A stretch of 64,000 bases of DNA from JADLBR01 sp964651705 (GCA_964651705.1 CAZYWZ010000002.1:62001-126000); one strand, 5' to 3'. Positions 17,581 to 26,626 are shown, counted from the first letter of the stretch. Notes: a model not told the origin generated them from the sequence alone. Translations and numbers: made by a program.

Positions 17581-18018
17581 CTACCGCTGCCTGACCTCGT
17601 ACGAGACCACCCGCCCGCCACGGAAACTGACCGTGGCCCGCGTGTAATCCTCCCGCCATGTCACGTCGTAGGGGACGAAAGCGTACGGCACGTAACCGTA
17701 TCTGCCCCGGCACCCCCCCGCCCAAAACCCGCCGCCCAGCCCAACCGTCGTCGTGTGCCGCTGCCGATAGCCCCGGTATACCCACGTCTCCGACGGACCG
17801 TTCGCGTCTTCCCGCCGCACGACATCGTCCGGGTCTCCCCAGGCGATCTGCACCATCGGCTTGGTGAATCCCCTCGCGATCTCCCCGGCCTCGATCTTCC
17901 GCTTCGCGTCTGCCGGAAACGTGTCGAATACCTCCTGGTTCCTCGCGATGCGCGAATCCAAAGTCGCGCAACCCCCGAGCGCAACCACCGCCGCCAACCC
18001 AACAACAAAACGCCTCAT
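17581..18018 (-). CDS. Small lipoprotein of unknown function
   Basis: This 145-residue protein has a lipoprotein signal peptide, MRRFVVGLAAVVALGGC, with lipobox LGGC and acylated Cys17. The body has a helix pair (EVFDTFPADAKRKIEAGEIARGFTKPMV), then GDPDDV and ETWVYRGY, then a Tyr/Gly-rich stretch and a short strand. The G-x-P-D-x-V followed by a W-x-Y strand loosely resembles the SmpA/BamE fold of outer-membrane assembly lipoproteins. This is a weak resemblance, not an assignment. It is the last gene of a long minus-strand run, 37 bp after meaB. Confidence 0.75.
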   Translation of the reverse strand: MRRFVVGLAAVVALGGCATLDSRIARNQEVFDTFPADAKRKIEAGEIARGFTKPMVQIAWGDPDDVVRREDANGPSETWVYRGYRQRHTTTVGLGGGFWAGGCRGRYGYVPYAFVPYDVTWREDYTRATVSFRGGRVVSYEVRQR

Positions 18019-18055
18019 GCGGGGAATATAGCACGCCCCCCGCCACCCGCGCCAG

Positions 18056-19153
18056 TCACAGCCCCGCGATCAGATCCTCCAGGCGCGAGGTCTCATAGAA
18101 CCGTCGCAGCAGATCCCTCGCCCCGGCGCTGGTCGTCAATCGCCCCTCGAGGATCGCCGCCCGCACCTCGGGCAGGGCCTCCCTGACCGCCGCATTGGAA
18201 TAGAAACTGTCGTAGAGGTGCTGCTCGATCATCTCGACCATCCAATTCGCCCGCTGCCTCTGCCGCCGGTCCGCGAATGCCCCCGTCCGCGTCATCTGCT
18301 CCCTGAAGCGCCCGATCATGTCCCAGATCTCCGGTATCCCGTGCCCCTCGATCGCCGAACACGTCACCACCTCCGCCCTCCAGCCCTTCGACGCTGGCCC
18401 CAGATAATGCAACGCCCGGGCGTACTCCAGCTTCGCCGCCTCCGCCGCAAGCCTGTTCTGCCCGTCGGCCTTGTTGATCGCCAGCCCGTCGGCCAGCTCG
18501 ATGATCCCCTTCTTCATCCCCTGCAGCTCATCGCCCGCGCCCGCCAGCAACAGCACGAGAAAGAAATCGACCATCGCGCGCACCGCCGTCTCGCTCTGGC
18601 CGACGCCCACCGTCTCCACCACCACGGTGTCAAAACCAAAGGCCTCGCAGAGGACCATCGTCTCCCGGCTCTTCCGGGTCACCCCGCCCAGATTCCCGGC
18701 CGCCGGCGACGGACGAATGAACGCCCCCGGATGCCGCGACAGCCGCTCCATCCGGGTCTTGTCCCCAAGGATGCTACCCCCCGTCACCGAACTGCTCGGA
18801 TCCACCGCCAGCACCGCAACCTTGTGGCCCTTCTCGCAGAGATGGAACCCGAAGGCCTCGATGAACGTGCTCTTTCCCACGCCCGGAACCCCCGTGATGC
18901 CGACACGTATGGAATTCCCCGCGTGCGGCAGTAGCGCCGTCACCACCCCCTGCGCCACGTCCGCGTGCGCCGAAGAATTGCTCTCCACCAGCGTGATCGC
19001 CCGGGCCAGGATCGCCCGGTCCCCGGCCAAGATCCCATTCACGTAATCCTCGACCCCGAGCTTCCGGCGCGCCTGCGGCCGCGCTATCCCGCCAGCGGCC
19101 TGCACCCCGCCCTCCCCTCGGGTCACCTCTGGCGTCTGGGCGTCTTCATTCAT
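18056..19153 (-). CDS. meaB: Methylmalonyl-CoA mutase-associated GTPase
   Basis: This 365-residue G3E GTPase has P-loop GITGVPGVGKS (88-95), the family-specific AVDPSSSVTGGSILGDKTRM, FIRPSPAAGNLGGVT, VETVGVGQSE and base-recognition ADGLAINKADG. MeaB loads and protects the B12-dependent methylmalonyl-CoA mutase. No mutase gene is in the window, so the partner must be elsewhere. The C-terminal helices (QHLYDSFYSNAAV) form the usual dimerisation arm. The ATG at 19153 gives an N-terminal extension of about 30 variable residues before the conserved YVNGILAGDRAILARAITLVES. Confidence 0.93.
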   Translation of the reverse strand: MNEDAQTPEVTRGEGGVQAAGGIARPQARRKLGVEDYVNGILAGDRAILARAITLVESNSSAHADVAQGVVTALLPHAGNSIRVGITGVPGVGKSTFIEAFGFHLCEKGHKVAVLAVDPSSSVTGGSILGDKTRMERLSRHPGAFIRPSPAAGNLGGVTRKSRETMVLCEAFGFDTVVVETVGVGQSETAVRAMVDFFLVLLLAGAGDELQGMKKGIIELADGLAINKADGQNRLAAEAAKLEYARALHYLGPASKGWRAEVVTCSAIEGHGIPEIWDMIGRFREQMTRTGAFADRRQRQRANWMVEMIEQHLYDSFYSNAAVREALPEVRAAILEGRLTTSAGARDLLRRFYETSRLEDLIAGL

Positions 19154-19213
19154 CCGGTGGGCGGCGATGCCGCCAAAGACCTTGCCCGTCCCCGGCGCCC
19201 ATGTCGAGGCGCG

Positions 19214-19585
19214 TCATGTCACCCGCGGCGCGTCGCTCCAGAGTTCCTCCAGACCGTAGTGCAGCCTCAGCGCATGCTGAAAGATGTGGACGACCACATC
19301 CCCGTAATCGAGCACCACCCAGTTGCCGCCGCGCAACCCGTCGATCCCCCGCGCCCGCCGCCCCCTCCCCTCCCTCAGCTTCTTCTCGATCGCTTCGGTC
19401 ATCGCCCGCAACTGCGGCTGCACGTCGCCCGAGCAGATCACGAAATAGTCCGTCACCGACGACAGCCCCCGCACGTCGAGGATCACCGCATCGCGCGCCT
19501 TCTTGTCCTCGGCCCCCTCCCGGCAAAGCCGCGCCACATCGAGCGCGTCATCCGCAGCCTCCCGCTCTCCCCTCGCCCGTCTCAT
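19214..19585 (-). CDS. rsfS: Ribosomal silencing factor RsfS
   Basis: The ATG at 19585 overlaps the stop of the upstream O-antigen ligase gene (ATGA) and yields 123 residues of the RsfS/Iojap type. Landmarks are KKARDAVILDVRGLSSVTDYFVICSG and WVVLDYGDVVVHIFQ, ending YGLEELWSDAP. RsfS binds uL14 and blocks subunit joining when nutrients are low. A longer open frame back to 19726 overlaps the upstream gene in another frame and was rejected. Coupling to a polysaccharide ligase gene is probably incidental. Confidence 0.92.
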   Translation of the reverse strand: MRRARGEREAADDALDVARLCREGAEDKKARDAVILDVRGLSSVTDYFVICSGDVQPQLRAMTEAIEKKLREGRGRRARGIDGLRGGNWVVLDYGDVVVHIFQHALRLHYGLEELWSDAPRVT

Positions 19586-21483
19586 TTTCGTTTCGCCTCC
19601 ATAAATGCCACGAGCGCCTCGAGCCCTCGACGGATCTCGCCATCGCCCCCCAGCTCGATCGCCCGCCCGTAGGTCTCCTTGGCGCGATCCAGCATCCCCC
19701 TCTGCCAGTAGTGCTGCGCCAGGCACCCCAGGATCCGCCAGTTCCGCGGGTCGGCCTTGATCGCCGCCTGATAGAGCATGAATGCCTCCGGATATCGCCG
19801 CAGCACGTCGCAGGTCAACGCCTGCTTCACCAGCGTCGTCACCTCCCAGGGATTATTGCGCCGCGCCAAACTGTAGTACGAGATCGCGCGGCCCCCCAGC
19901 CGCGCGCGCTCCGCCGGATCCCCCGCCTTCGCCGCCGCCACCCGGAGGTAGTCCCCCGCCAGCTCGGGCGCGGTGTCATGCCCGGGATCCCACGCCAACG
20001 CCCGATCCGCAAGCGCCAGCGCCCCCTCGACCCCTATCTCCCCCTCGAGCTGGTGCGCCCTCAGCCAATACGCGTTGCCCACCGCAGTCCTCACCGTCGT
20101 CACCCAGTACCAGCCCAGCACGCAACCGAACGCCGCCACGATCGACCACCGCGCCGCCGCGCCAAAGGCACCGCGGGACTCGCGCTCCTCGGCAAACCGC
20201 AGCGGCAGCGCCACCAGGGCGAAGAAGGTGGCCGCGTTAGACGGTATGTGCATGTTAAAATCGACCGCGGAGTGCGCGAGGATCGCCGCCGCCGCCGTGA
20301 CAGACCCCGCCCACAGGGCGATGTCATTGCGCCGCTCGATCCGCGCCCTGGCCCTCGCCAGCGCCACGCCCAAAAATGCCAGAAAGCCCCCGACGAGCAC
20401 CACGCCCACCAGCCCATAATCGCACGCCAGGTTCAGATAATCGCAGTGTGTGAATCGCGCCCGCGTCTCGCCGCACTCGGGGCCCTGGAATCGCGGATGC
20501 ACGTACCCGAACGTCGCCGGACCCGTCCCAAACCATGGTGCCTCCGGGATCATCTTGAGCGCATCCCGGTACAGCGACGTGCGCACGTCGATGGTCGCCC
20601 CCCCCATCTGGCTCAACCGCCCCCGCGCCATGGGCGAGACCGCAAGCCAAACCCCGACCGCGGCAACGAATCCCACCAGGAGCAGCGCCGGCCGAAACCA
20701 CCCCATCGCCGTGCCGCGGGCCGCCAGCAGCGCCAATACGAGCAGCGCAACGCCCGTAGAAATCCAGCCGCCGCGTGACACCGATAACAGTATCCCCACC
20801 ACGATCACCCCGGCCGCGAAGAAAAGCGCCGCCTTCGCCCACCGCGGGAACTTTGAAAAAAGCGCAAACGCCAGCACGACCGCCAGCCCCATCTCCAGAT
20901 ATCCCGCAAAATGGTTCGGGCAGTTGAATGTCCCCCCCGCCCGCATGCCGTACCCCGGCGCGCGCGGGACGCCAAACGCGATATATGGACTCCCCTTCAG
21001 CCACTGCACGATCGCATACGAAGCCTCGCAAAACGCGATCGCGCCAACGATCAACGCCACCGCCCGCGCGTGCTTCGCCCCGGGCAGATGCCTCCACGCC
21101 GCATAGAACACGATCGCGTACAGGACGATCAGCAGCACCTCCCGCCTCGCCACCACCTCCGACGGCGCCAGCGCGTAATGCGCGCCCGCGTACGCCACGA
21201 ACAACCAGACGGCCACATCCGGCCCGCCGATGCGACCCCGCCCACGCCAGTCCAAAACCAACCGCCAAAGAACCGCGAGCCCCAGAAATCCGCCCAGCAC
21301 CTGCATGGCCGACTGCGACCACGGCCGCGTCGCGCCAAAAAGCAGCGGCCCCGCCACCAGCGTGGCCAACAGCAACAGAAATACCGCCAGCCCCCCGGTC
21401 GAGCCACCCGCCACCCCCGCGCCAGGCAATACACCGCCCCGGCCCAGCATCCGCACGCCGCCCACATGCGCGATCACGGCCAT
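19582..21483 (-). CDS. O-antigen ligase / polymerase family protein with C-terminal TPRs
   Basis: This 633-residue polytopic protein has about ten to twelve hydrophobic segments in residues 25-440. A large periplasmic loop holds GTGPATFGYVHPRFQG and THCDYLNLACDYGLVG, the Wzy_C/WaaL signature with its catalytic-loop His. It is followed by TPR-like helices (residues about 470-630, for example YPEAFMLYQAAIKADPRNWRILGCLAQHYW). Such proteins join or polymerise undecaprenyl-linked glycans on the periplasmic side. Position downstream of the wza and wzc homologues places it in exopolysaccharide production. The start is uncertain; the hydrophobic run begins only at about residue 32. Confidence 0.85.
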   Translation of the reverse strand: MAVIAHVGGVRMLGRGGVLPGAGVAGGSTGGLAVFLLLLATLVAGPLLFGATRPWSQSAMQVLGGFLGLAVLWRLVLDWRGRGRIGGPDVAVWLFVAYAGAHYALAPSEVVARREVLLIVLYAIVFYAAWRHLPGAKHARAVALIVGAIAFCEASYAIVQWLKGSPYIAFGVPRAPGYGMRAGGTFNCPNHFAGYLEMGLAVVLAFALFSKFPRWAKAALFFAAGVIVVGILLSVSRGGWISTGVALLVLALLAARGTAMGWFRPALLLVGFVAAVGVWLAVSPMARGRLSQMGGATIDVRTSLYRDALKMIPEAPWFGTGPATFGYVHPRFQGPECGETRARFTHCDYLNLACDYGLVGVVLVGGFLAFLGVALARARARIERRNDIALWAGSVTAAAAILAHSAVDFNMHIPSNAATFFALVALPLRFAEERESRGAFGAAARWSIVAAFGCVLGWYWVTTVRTAVGNAYWLRAHQLEGEIGVEGALALADRALAWDPGHDTAPELAGDYLRVAAAKAGDPAERARLGGRAISYYSLARRNNPWEVTTLVKQALTCDVLRRYPEAFMLYQAAIKADPRNWRILGCLAQHYWQRGMLDRAKETYGRAIELGGDGEIRRGLEALVAFMEAKRK

Positions 21484-21549
21484 TCCCCCAAAAACACTAG
21501 CCCCCGCCCACCACGCGCCAACCCAGGCATACCGAGAATCTCGCCCCCG

Positions 21550-22422
21550 CTAGAATATGCTGCGCTTCACCTCGACCGTGTCGCCCGGCTTCAGCTGCAG
21601 ATCCTCAGTTGGTTCCTTCAGCGCCCTCCCCGCGTGCACCTCAACCACCTCGTTGCCACGGTGCACCCGCACCGCACGCTTGTTCGCGTAGTCCGTGAAA
21701 CCCCCCGCCGCGGCCACCGCCTTGAGCATCGTCAGGTCGCTCGTGTACAGCACCCGCTGCGGCATCCGCACCTCCCCCATCACATTGATGTACCGGCCGC
21801 CCACCAGAACCGACACCTTAGGGTCCGTGAAAATCCGCTGCGCCTTGTACATCTCCTCGATCTCGCGCTCCAGCACCCCAGTCGACTTGCCCAGGGCCCG
21901 GATCGGCGGCAGATGCGGCATCGCTATGGTCCCCTGCTCATTCAGCGAAAAATCCAGAGACGCCTCCTCCGGCGCCGGCACCCCCTTGAGCTGCACCTGC
22001 ACGTAGTCGCCCACCCGCAGCACGCTGGTGCCACCCCCCGCCCCAGACCCCGCCGACTCGCTGAACCTCGCCGGAGGCCTGCCCCCACTGACCGCCCCCT
22101 CCCGAGACCGCGCCGCCGGTGTTGCCGGCTCCCCAACCCCACCCCCGGCGGCGCCAGGCGAGTAATAGATCGTCCCGTCCCGGTCCACCTCCGCGTTCGC
22201 AAAATGCGGCGCCCTCGGTTGATCCGCCAGCGCGCCCCCGCCCCAGGCCTCGTCCAACTCAGACCCCGACCGCGCCGACTGGCAACCCCCGAGGCCGCAC
22301 AACGCCACCGCCACCAAACCCAACGCCCACGGATTAATAGTTCTCCGCCCCCCCGTCGCCGCCGACCCCGCGCACCTGCGCCGCCGGCCGCCGCGCGTCG
22401 CGCCGCGGCTGCGCCTTGCCAT
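21550..22422 (-). CDS. Polysaccharide export lipoprotein (Wza-like)
   Basis: The body has LRVGDYVQVQLKGVPAPEE (Poly_export domain), GTIAMPHLPPIRALGKS and the SLBB-type VLVGGRYINVMGEVRMPQRV and LQLKPGDTVEVKRSIF. These are features of outer-membrane polysaccharide channels. A lipobox GLGGC follows the hydrophobic run ALGLVAVAL. The start is unresolved. The ATG at 22422 overlaps the wzc homologue by about 90 bp and gives a long basic N region. A GGCGGAG sits just before an ATT codon at the wzc stop, which would give a neater signal peptide. A Gly/Pro/Ser-rich insert separates the lipid anchor from the export domain. Confidence 0.83.
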   Translation of the reverse strand: MARRSRGATRGGRRRRCAGSAATGGRRTINPWALGLVAVALCGLGGCQSARSGSELDEAWGGGALADQPRAPHFANAEVDRDGTIYYSPGAAGGGVGEPATPAARSREGAVSGGRPPARFSESAGSGAGGGTSVLRVGDYVQVQLKGVPAPEEASLDFSLNEQGTIAMPHLPPIRALGKSTGVLEREIEEMYKAQRIFTDPKVSVLVGGRYINVMGEVRMPQRVLYTSDLTMLKAVAAAGGFTDYANKRAVRVHRGNEVVEVHAGRALKEPTEDLQLKPGDTVEVKRSIF

Positions 22423-24523
22423 CTCCGTTCTCGGGACGTTGCGAGTAGTAGTAGTTGTAGCCACTGTAGTAACTGTAGGTGTCATCCCGCCGCATGTCCA
22501 CACGGTTGAGGACCACCCCGACGACCCGCCCCCCGACCTGCTCCACCGTCGTCCTTACCCGATGGCAGACCGATACCGGATACCGGCGATACTGCACCAC
22601 GATCACTGTCAGGTCCACCCCACGAGCCAGCACCGACGCGTCGCTCACCCCCAATATCGGTGGCGCATCCAGCAGCACCCAGTCGTAGTACGACTTCATG
22701 TCCGCCACGATTTCCGCCATCCGGTCCGAATTCAGCAGCCCGATCGCAGTGTCCGAATGCACGCCGCTAGGCATGAAATGCAGCGTCTCCAGCGGCGTCC
22801 CGACGACCACCTCATCCAGTCGTGATCCGGCCGTCAGCAGCGTCGATAGCCCCACCTGATTCTGCACCCCGAAAATCTGGTGCAGCGTCGGCCGCCGGAG
22901 GTCCGCGTCCACCAGCAGCACGCGCGACCCGCCCTGCGCCAGCGTCCAACCCAGATTAAATAACGTCGTCGATTTGCCCTCCCCAGGACCGCCGCTCACC
23001 ATCGTCAGCGAGTTCGCCGATGCGTCCCCCCGGACCGCGTCCAGCCGCGCCCGGAGAATCCTGTAGGCCTCCCCCGCCGCAGACGCCGAGGCCATCACGT
23101 TCAACGGTTCCGCCCCTTCCGGGACCACCGCCAGCACCGGCGCCCCCACCGTCTTCTCCACATCGTCGATCGTCTTCACGCTGGTGTCCAGATACTCGAT
23201 GAAAAATGCCGTGCCGATCCCAAGGATCCCCCCCACCACCACCGCGAGCGCCATGTTCAACCACCAGTTCGGCTTCACCGGCCGCGGGAAGGACTCCGCC
23301 TCGCTGCGGATGATGATCGGCGTCCGCGGGATCTCCGACTCCACCATCGCCTGCTGGAAACGCGCCTGCATCGCCTCGTACATCTGCTGCTGGAATTCGT
23401 AATTGCGGTGCGCCTCCCGGAACGGCACGAACCGGTCGCTCTTCTCCGAGATGGTCTTCTGCCGGAACTCCTCCAGCTGCCGCTTCATCTCCTCGTAGCG
23501 CGCCCGCGCCGAGGCCACCTGCACCTCCAGCCCCTTGCGCAACCCGTTGAGATTGCTCTCCAGCTGCTGCCTCAGCCGGGTCTGCATCGCCTCCAGCGCG
23601 ATCACCTTCGGGTGGTTGATGCCGTAGCCCTCCTTCCTCAGCGAGGCGAGTTGCCCCTCGACCGTGATCAGCTGGCTCCGGATCAACTGGATGTTCTCGT
23701 CCCGGATGTTCAGCGTCGCCAGCGCATTCTCGAATTCCGTGTTGGTCAACCCCTGCACCCTCTGGTAGCGCTCCTCCGTCGCGAGCAGCTCCGTCTGCGC
23801 GTCGTTCACCTCGGATTCCTTGCGCTGCAGGATCATGTCGTTCATCGGCATCGCCTCCGAACTGCGCATCAGCCCGCTGCCGGGGATCTCCGAGATCCCC
23901 AGATCCTTCCGCAATCGCTCGACCTCCGCCTTTGCCGTGTTCCGCGCGTCGTCCTGCTTTTTGAGCTCCTCCTCGAGCCGCTCCAGCCCGCGACCGGACT
24001 GCCCCTTGGCCTGCTGCAGCCGGTTGTTCTGATAGGAGCGGGCGATCGCGTTGGCGATCTCCACCGCCTCCGCCGGACTCCGGCTGTCCACCCTTATCTC
24101 CAGCAGCGAGCTGTTCCTCCGCTGCACCACGTCCAGGCCGCCCTGCAACAGCATGTACGCGTAATCCTTCGGGTACCCCCCGGACTCGTAGCCATCCCGC
24201 TTGCCCCACCGTGCCCCGAGATCCAGCTGCTCGATCACCGGATATAGCACGTCTTTCTGCCGGATGTTCTCGAACTGCGTCTGCAGAAAGTAGGGGTCGT
24301 AGATCCCCCGGCGCCCATCCTTCTCAAAGACGTCGATGTCCTTGCCCTCCAGCACGACCTCGATCGTCGTCCAGGCCCGATAGGTCTTCGGGAGAAATGC
24401 CGTCGTCACCGCCGCCGCGGCAACCACCACCACGAAGATCGAAAGCACCAGCGCCTTGCGGCTCCAGACAACTCGCCAGTAGTCCAGGAAATGCAGCCCA
24501 GCGTCACCCGATCCCGTGATCAT
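22334..24523 (-). CDS. Polysaccharide co-polymerase / tyrosine autokinase (Wzc-like)
   Basis: This 729-residue protein has a Wzz domain with N-terminal transmembrane helix (ALVLSIFVVVVAAAAVTTAF, about residues 30-50). Long periplasmic coiled coils follow (residues about 150-400), a second transmembrane helix NMALAVVVGGILGIGTAFF, and a cytoplasmic BY-kinase. Walker A SGGPGEGKSTT is near residue 512, Walker A' LLVDADLRRPTLHQ and Walker B WVLLDAPPILG. The tail carries a tyrosine cluster, YSYYSGYNYYYS, at about 686-697, the expected autophosphorylation site. It controls chain length and export together with the Wza-like protein downstream. Confidence 0.94.
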   Translation of the reverse strand: MITGSGDAGLHFLDYWRVVWSRKALVLSIFVVVVAAAAVTTAFLPKTYRAWTTIEVVLEGKDIDVFEKDGRRGIYDPYFLQTQFENIRQKDVLYPVIEQLDLGARWGKRDGYESGGYPKDYAYMLLQGGLDVVQRRNSSLLEIRVDSRSPAEAVEIANAIARSYQNNRLQQAKGQSGRGLERLEEELKKQDDARNTAKAEVERLRKDLGISEIPGSGLMRSSEAMPMNDMILQRKESEVNDAQTELLATEERYQRVQGLTNTEFENALATLNIRDENIQLIRSQLITVEGQLASLRKEGYGINHPKVIALEAMQTRLRQQLESNLNGLRKGLEVQVASARARYEEMKRQLEEFRQKTISEKSDRFVPFREAHRNYEFQQQMYEAMQARFQQAMVESEIPRTPIIIRSEAESFPRPVKPNWWLNMALAVVVGGILGIGTAFFIEYLDTSVKTIDDVEKTVGAPVLAVVPEGAEPLNVMASASAAGEAYRILRARLDAVRGDASANSLTMVSGGPGEGKSTTLFNLGWTLAQGGSRVLLVDADLRRPTLHQIFGVQNQVGLSTLLTAGSRLDEVVVGTPLETLHFMPSGVHSDTAIGLLNSDRMAEIVADMKSYYDWVLLDAPPILGVSDASVLARGVDLTVIVVQYRRYPVSVCHRVRTTVEQVGGRVVGVVLNRVDMRRDDTYSYYSGYNYYYSQRPENGDGKAQPRRDARRPAAQVRGVGGDGGAENY

Positions 24524-24574
24524 TATATCCTGCCAATTCGGGCGCGCGGGCGGGCGGCGCCGCCGTCGCCGCGA

Positions 24575-25771
24575 TCAATACGTGCCGCGCAACCCGATGT
24601 AGTACCGGTTGCGATCATAGTCCCGGCCGGGCAAGTCGCTATCCATGTGGGAGAAAATATACCCCAGCTCCGCCGAGATGTGCCGGGTGATGCTGTAGCT
24701 GAGCGCGGCGTCGAGATACATCGAGAACTCGCTGAAGTCGATCGCCTCCGCCTGCCCCAGCTCCTGGTCGATCGTGTGGTCCGCGTCGTAATCGCCCCAG
24801 GTGAACGCCGAGGCCAGCCTCAGCCCGAAATCCGGCGTCAGCGCGTGATAGACGTTGAGGCCCAGCGTGTCCGCCGTCTGCGCGGTGTACAGCCCCACGT
24901 CCGTCAGGCTCAGCGAATGGCTGTAGAACAGGCTCGCCGAGCTGTTCGGCGCATAGCTGTAGGACGTGCTGAGCGAAAAATACGGCGCCAGCGCGTCGTC
25001 CCCCTCGTCGAAATTGCGCATCTCCGCGCCGCCGCGGGCCGACACGACCCACGCGTCCGACATCTTGTGGTCCACCCCGCCCATCAGGAAATGCGACTGC
25101 GAGGACTTCGGCAGCTGGTCGTACTCCACGAGGTTGAAGCGGTAGGCCAGCACCGCCACCGAGGTCGGCAGCACCTGCCAGCGGTTCTCCAGATTGAAGG
25201 TGTGCTCCATCCGGTCCTCGAACGTCGAGATCTCGCCCGAATCGTAATCGATGATCCGGTTGTTGTACTCCAGCGTGTTGCCAAATCGCGGCAGCCACTG
25301 GAACCGCGCGAACGCGCTGAAATCATTGATGATGTAGTTCCCGTCAACGAAGCGCGTCGTGCTCGGGCTGCGCAGGTCGGGCTCGTACGCGTACACGAAC
25401 CGATCCCGGATATCGATGTCGAATCGCTCGGTGAAGGTGTGCGCCACGCGGCCCACAAACTCGTGGGAGTAATCGATGTCGTCCCCCGGACGATCCCAGA
25501 AATACGACAGGCCGAAGGTGTATCTCGCGCTGACCAGCGTCCGGTCGAACGGCATGTTGAAGATGAACGTCGGGATGATCTGCGATTTCCAAGACTCCTG
25601 CTTGTCCACCGACTGCGTATAGACGTTGTCGTCGTATTCCTGCCTCACGTGCGCGGATATCGTGAACGGCTTTCCCCGCTCCTCGACGGGCAGAGGCGCC
25701 TCGTATTGCGCCAGCGCGGGCAAGCCGCATGAGACCAACGGTACGACCAATAGCAAACGACCGATACTCAT
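24575..25771 (-). CDS. Outer-membrane beta-barrel protein of the exopolysaccharide locus
   Basis: The ATG at 25771 starts a signal peptide (MSIGRLLLVVPLVSCGLPALAQ) and a 398-residue protein. The rest is alternating hydrophobic and polar strands (for example YRFNLVEYDQL, YFSLSTSYSYAPNSSASLFYS) ending in NRYYIGLRGTY, with the terminal aromatic residue favoured for barrel insertion. The pattern matches barrel proteins found with wza/wzc genes, such as EpsL/VpsM types, which are thought to aid polymer export. It lies 51 bp upstream of the wzc homologue and is likely the first gene of the operon. No enzymatic motif is visible. Confidence 0.82.
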   Translation of the reverse strand: MSIGRLLLVVPLVSCGLPALAQYEAPLPVEERGKPFTISAHVRQEYDDNVYTQSVDKQESWKSQIIPTFIFNMPFDRTLVSARYTFGLSYFWDRPGDDIDYSHEFVGRVAHTFTERFDIDIRDRFVYAYEPDLRSPSTTRFVDGNYIINDFSAFARFQWLPRFGNTLEYNNRIIDYDSGEISTFEDRMEHTFNLENRWQVLPTSVAVLAYRFNLVEYDQLPKSSQSHFLMGGVDHKMSDAWVVSARGGAEMRNFDEGDDALAPYFSLSTSYSYAPNSSASLFYSHSLSLTDVGLYTAQTADTLGLNVYHALTPDFGLRLASAFTWGDYDADHTIDQELGQAEAIDFSEFSMYLDAALSYSITRHISAELGYIFSHMDSDLPGRDYDRNRYYIGLRGTY

Positions 25772-25901
25772 CGTTTTTGAGCATAGGCCCCCCGCGCCCC
25801 TCCTGTCAACCCCAAGTCTCACATTTTCAAAGGATCCCAACAAATATTCCCCCGCCAAAAAACGACCGCCCCCAAGCAAAACAAACCCCTCCCGAGACCC
25901 C

Positions 25902-25974
25902 TGGAGGCAAGGGGATTCGAACCCCTGACCTTCTCATTGCGAACGAGACGCTCTACCAACTGAGCTATGCCCCC
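25902..25974 (-). tRNA. tRNA-Ala (anticodon CGC)
   Basis: The minus strand folds as a cloverleaf. The acceptor GGGGGCA pairs with TGCCTCC, including the G3:U70 wobble pair that is the identity mark of alanine tRNAs. The D arm is GCTCAGTTGGTAGAGC, the anticodon arm TCTCG-TTCGCAA-TGAGA gives anticodon CGC (codon GCG), and the T arm is AGGGGTTCGAATCCCCT. The discriminator base is A73; CCA is not encoded. Confidence 0.97.
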
Positions 25975-26070
25975 GGTCGGAAGGGGGAGAATGTATCCGA
26001 GACCCGCCCTCCCCGCAAGCAAAAGGTGGAACGCGAACCCCCACGCGCCCGGCACGCGGGGCGGAACATG

Positions 26071-26133
26071 GTAGGCTGCGCCTTGGCGCACGCTGCCGAA
26101 TCCACCGTCCGCGTGCGCCAAGGCGCAGCCTAC
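26071..26133. repeat. 63-bp inverted repeat, GTAGGCTGCGCC family, copy 1
   Basis: GTAGGCTGCGCCTTGGCGCA and its reverse complement form arms around a short centre. The second copy is at 53124-53186. Homology extends outside the arms (GGGGCGGAA to the left, TCGCGACCCAATTTTCG to the right), so the duplicated unit is about 105 bp. Confidence 0.85.
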
Positions 26134-26153
26134 CTCGCGACCCAATTTTCGGG

Positions 26154-26549
26154 CTATCCCGCCGGGCCGTGCCCGCCGGTTCCCCGCGGGAACAGCGGCG
26201 CCTCAAGCAGCGGCATCCGCGGATGCCGGAATCGCCCCAGTTCCTCCGGGGTGGCCTGCCGGGTGACCACCTTGAGCAACGGCCGCGCACCGCGGGGATC
26301 CCGCAGCGCGCGAATGACGAGGCCCGGCGGCACCCGATCCCAGACCAGCGCCCCATCATCGTCGGAGCGCTCGGCAAATCGCTCCGCCGGCACGTCCAAG
26401 AGAACACCGCCTTGCCGCCGCCACCATCCCAAGATCTCCGCCCGCGCAAAGCCGGCCCAAGGGAGGCACACCTCCCCCTCGACCGAGATGGCGCGCACCT
26501 CGTCCCCCGGTTTGTGGACCACCCCGCCAGCCTCGAAACGCGCGCACAT
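26154..26549 (-). CDS. Shortened SRAP-like (YedK/HMCES-type) protein
   Basis: This 131-residue protein begins MCARFEAGG, recalling the MCGRF start of SRAP proteins in which Cys2 becomes the catalytic nucleophile. FARAEILGWWRRQGGVLLDVP is reminiscent of the N-A-R-S-E-T and R-C-L-I-P-A-D-G segments. PLLKVVTRQATPEELGRFRH followed by PRMPLL parallels the T-x-x-A-N-x-x-(8)-H-x-R-M-P end of the active site. Family members crosslink to abasic sites in single-stranded DNA. It is little more than half the normal length (about 220) and the canonical Asn before A-R-x-E is Phe. It may be a minimal or decayed member. Identification is by pattern only. Confidence 0.55.
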   Translation of the reverse strand: MCARFEAGGVVHKPGDEVRAISVEGEVCLPWAGFARAEILGWWRRQGGVLLDVPAERFAERSDDDGALVWDRVPPGLVIRALRDPRGARPLLKVVTRQATPEELGRFRHPRMPLLEAPLFPRGTGGHGPAG

Positions 26550-26626
26550 CGGAAATCAGAATCTGGCATCGAATCGGCGGGATGCCACCCCCCCGCCCCC
26601 CCCTGAACGCGCCGTAACAGGGCCAA

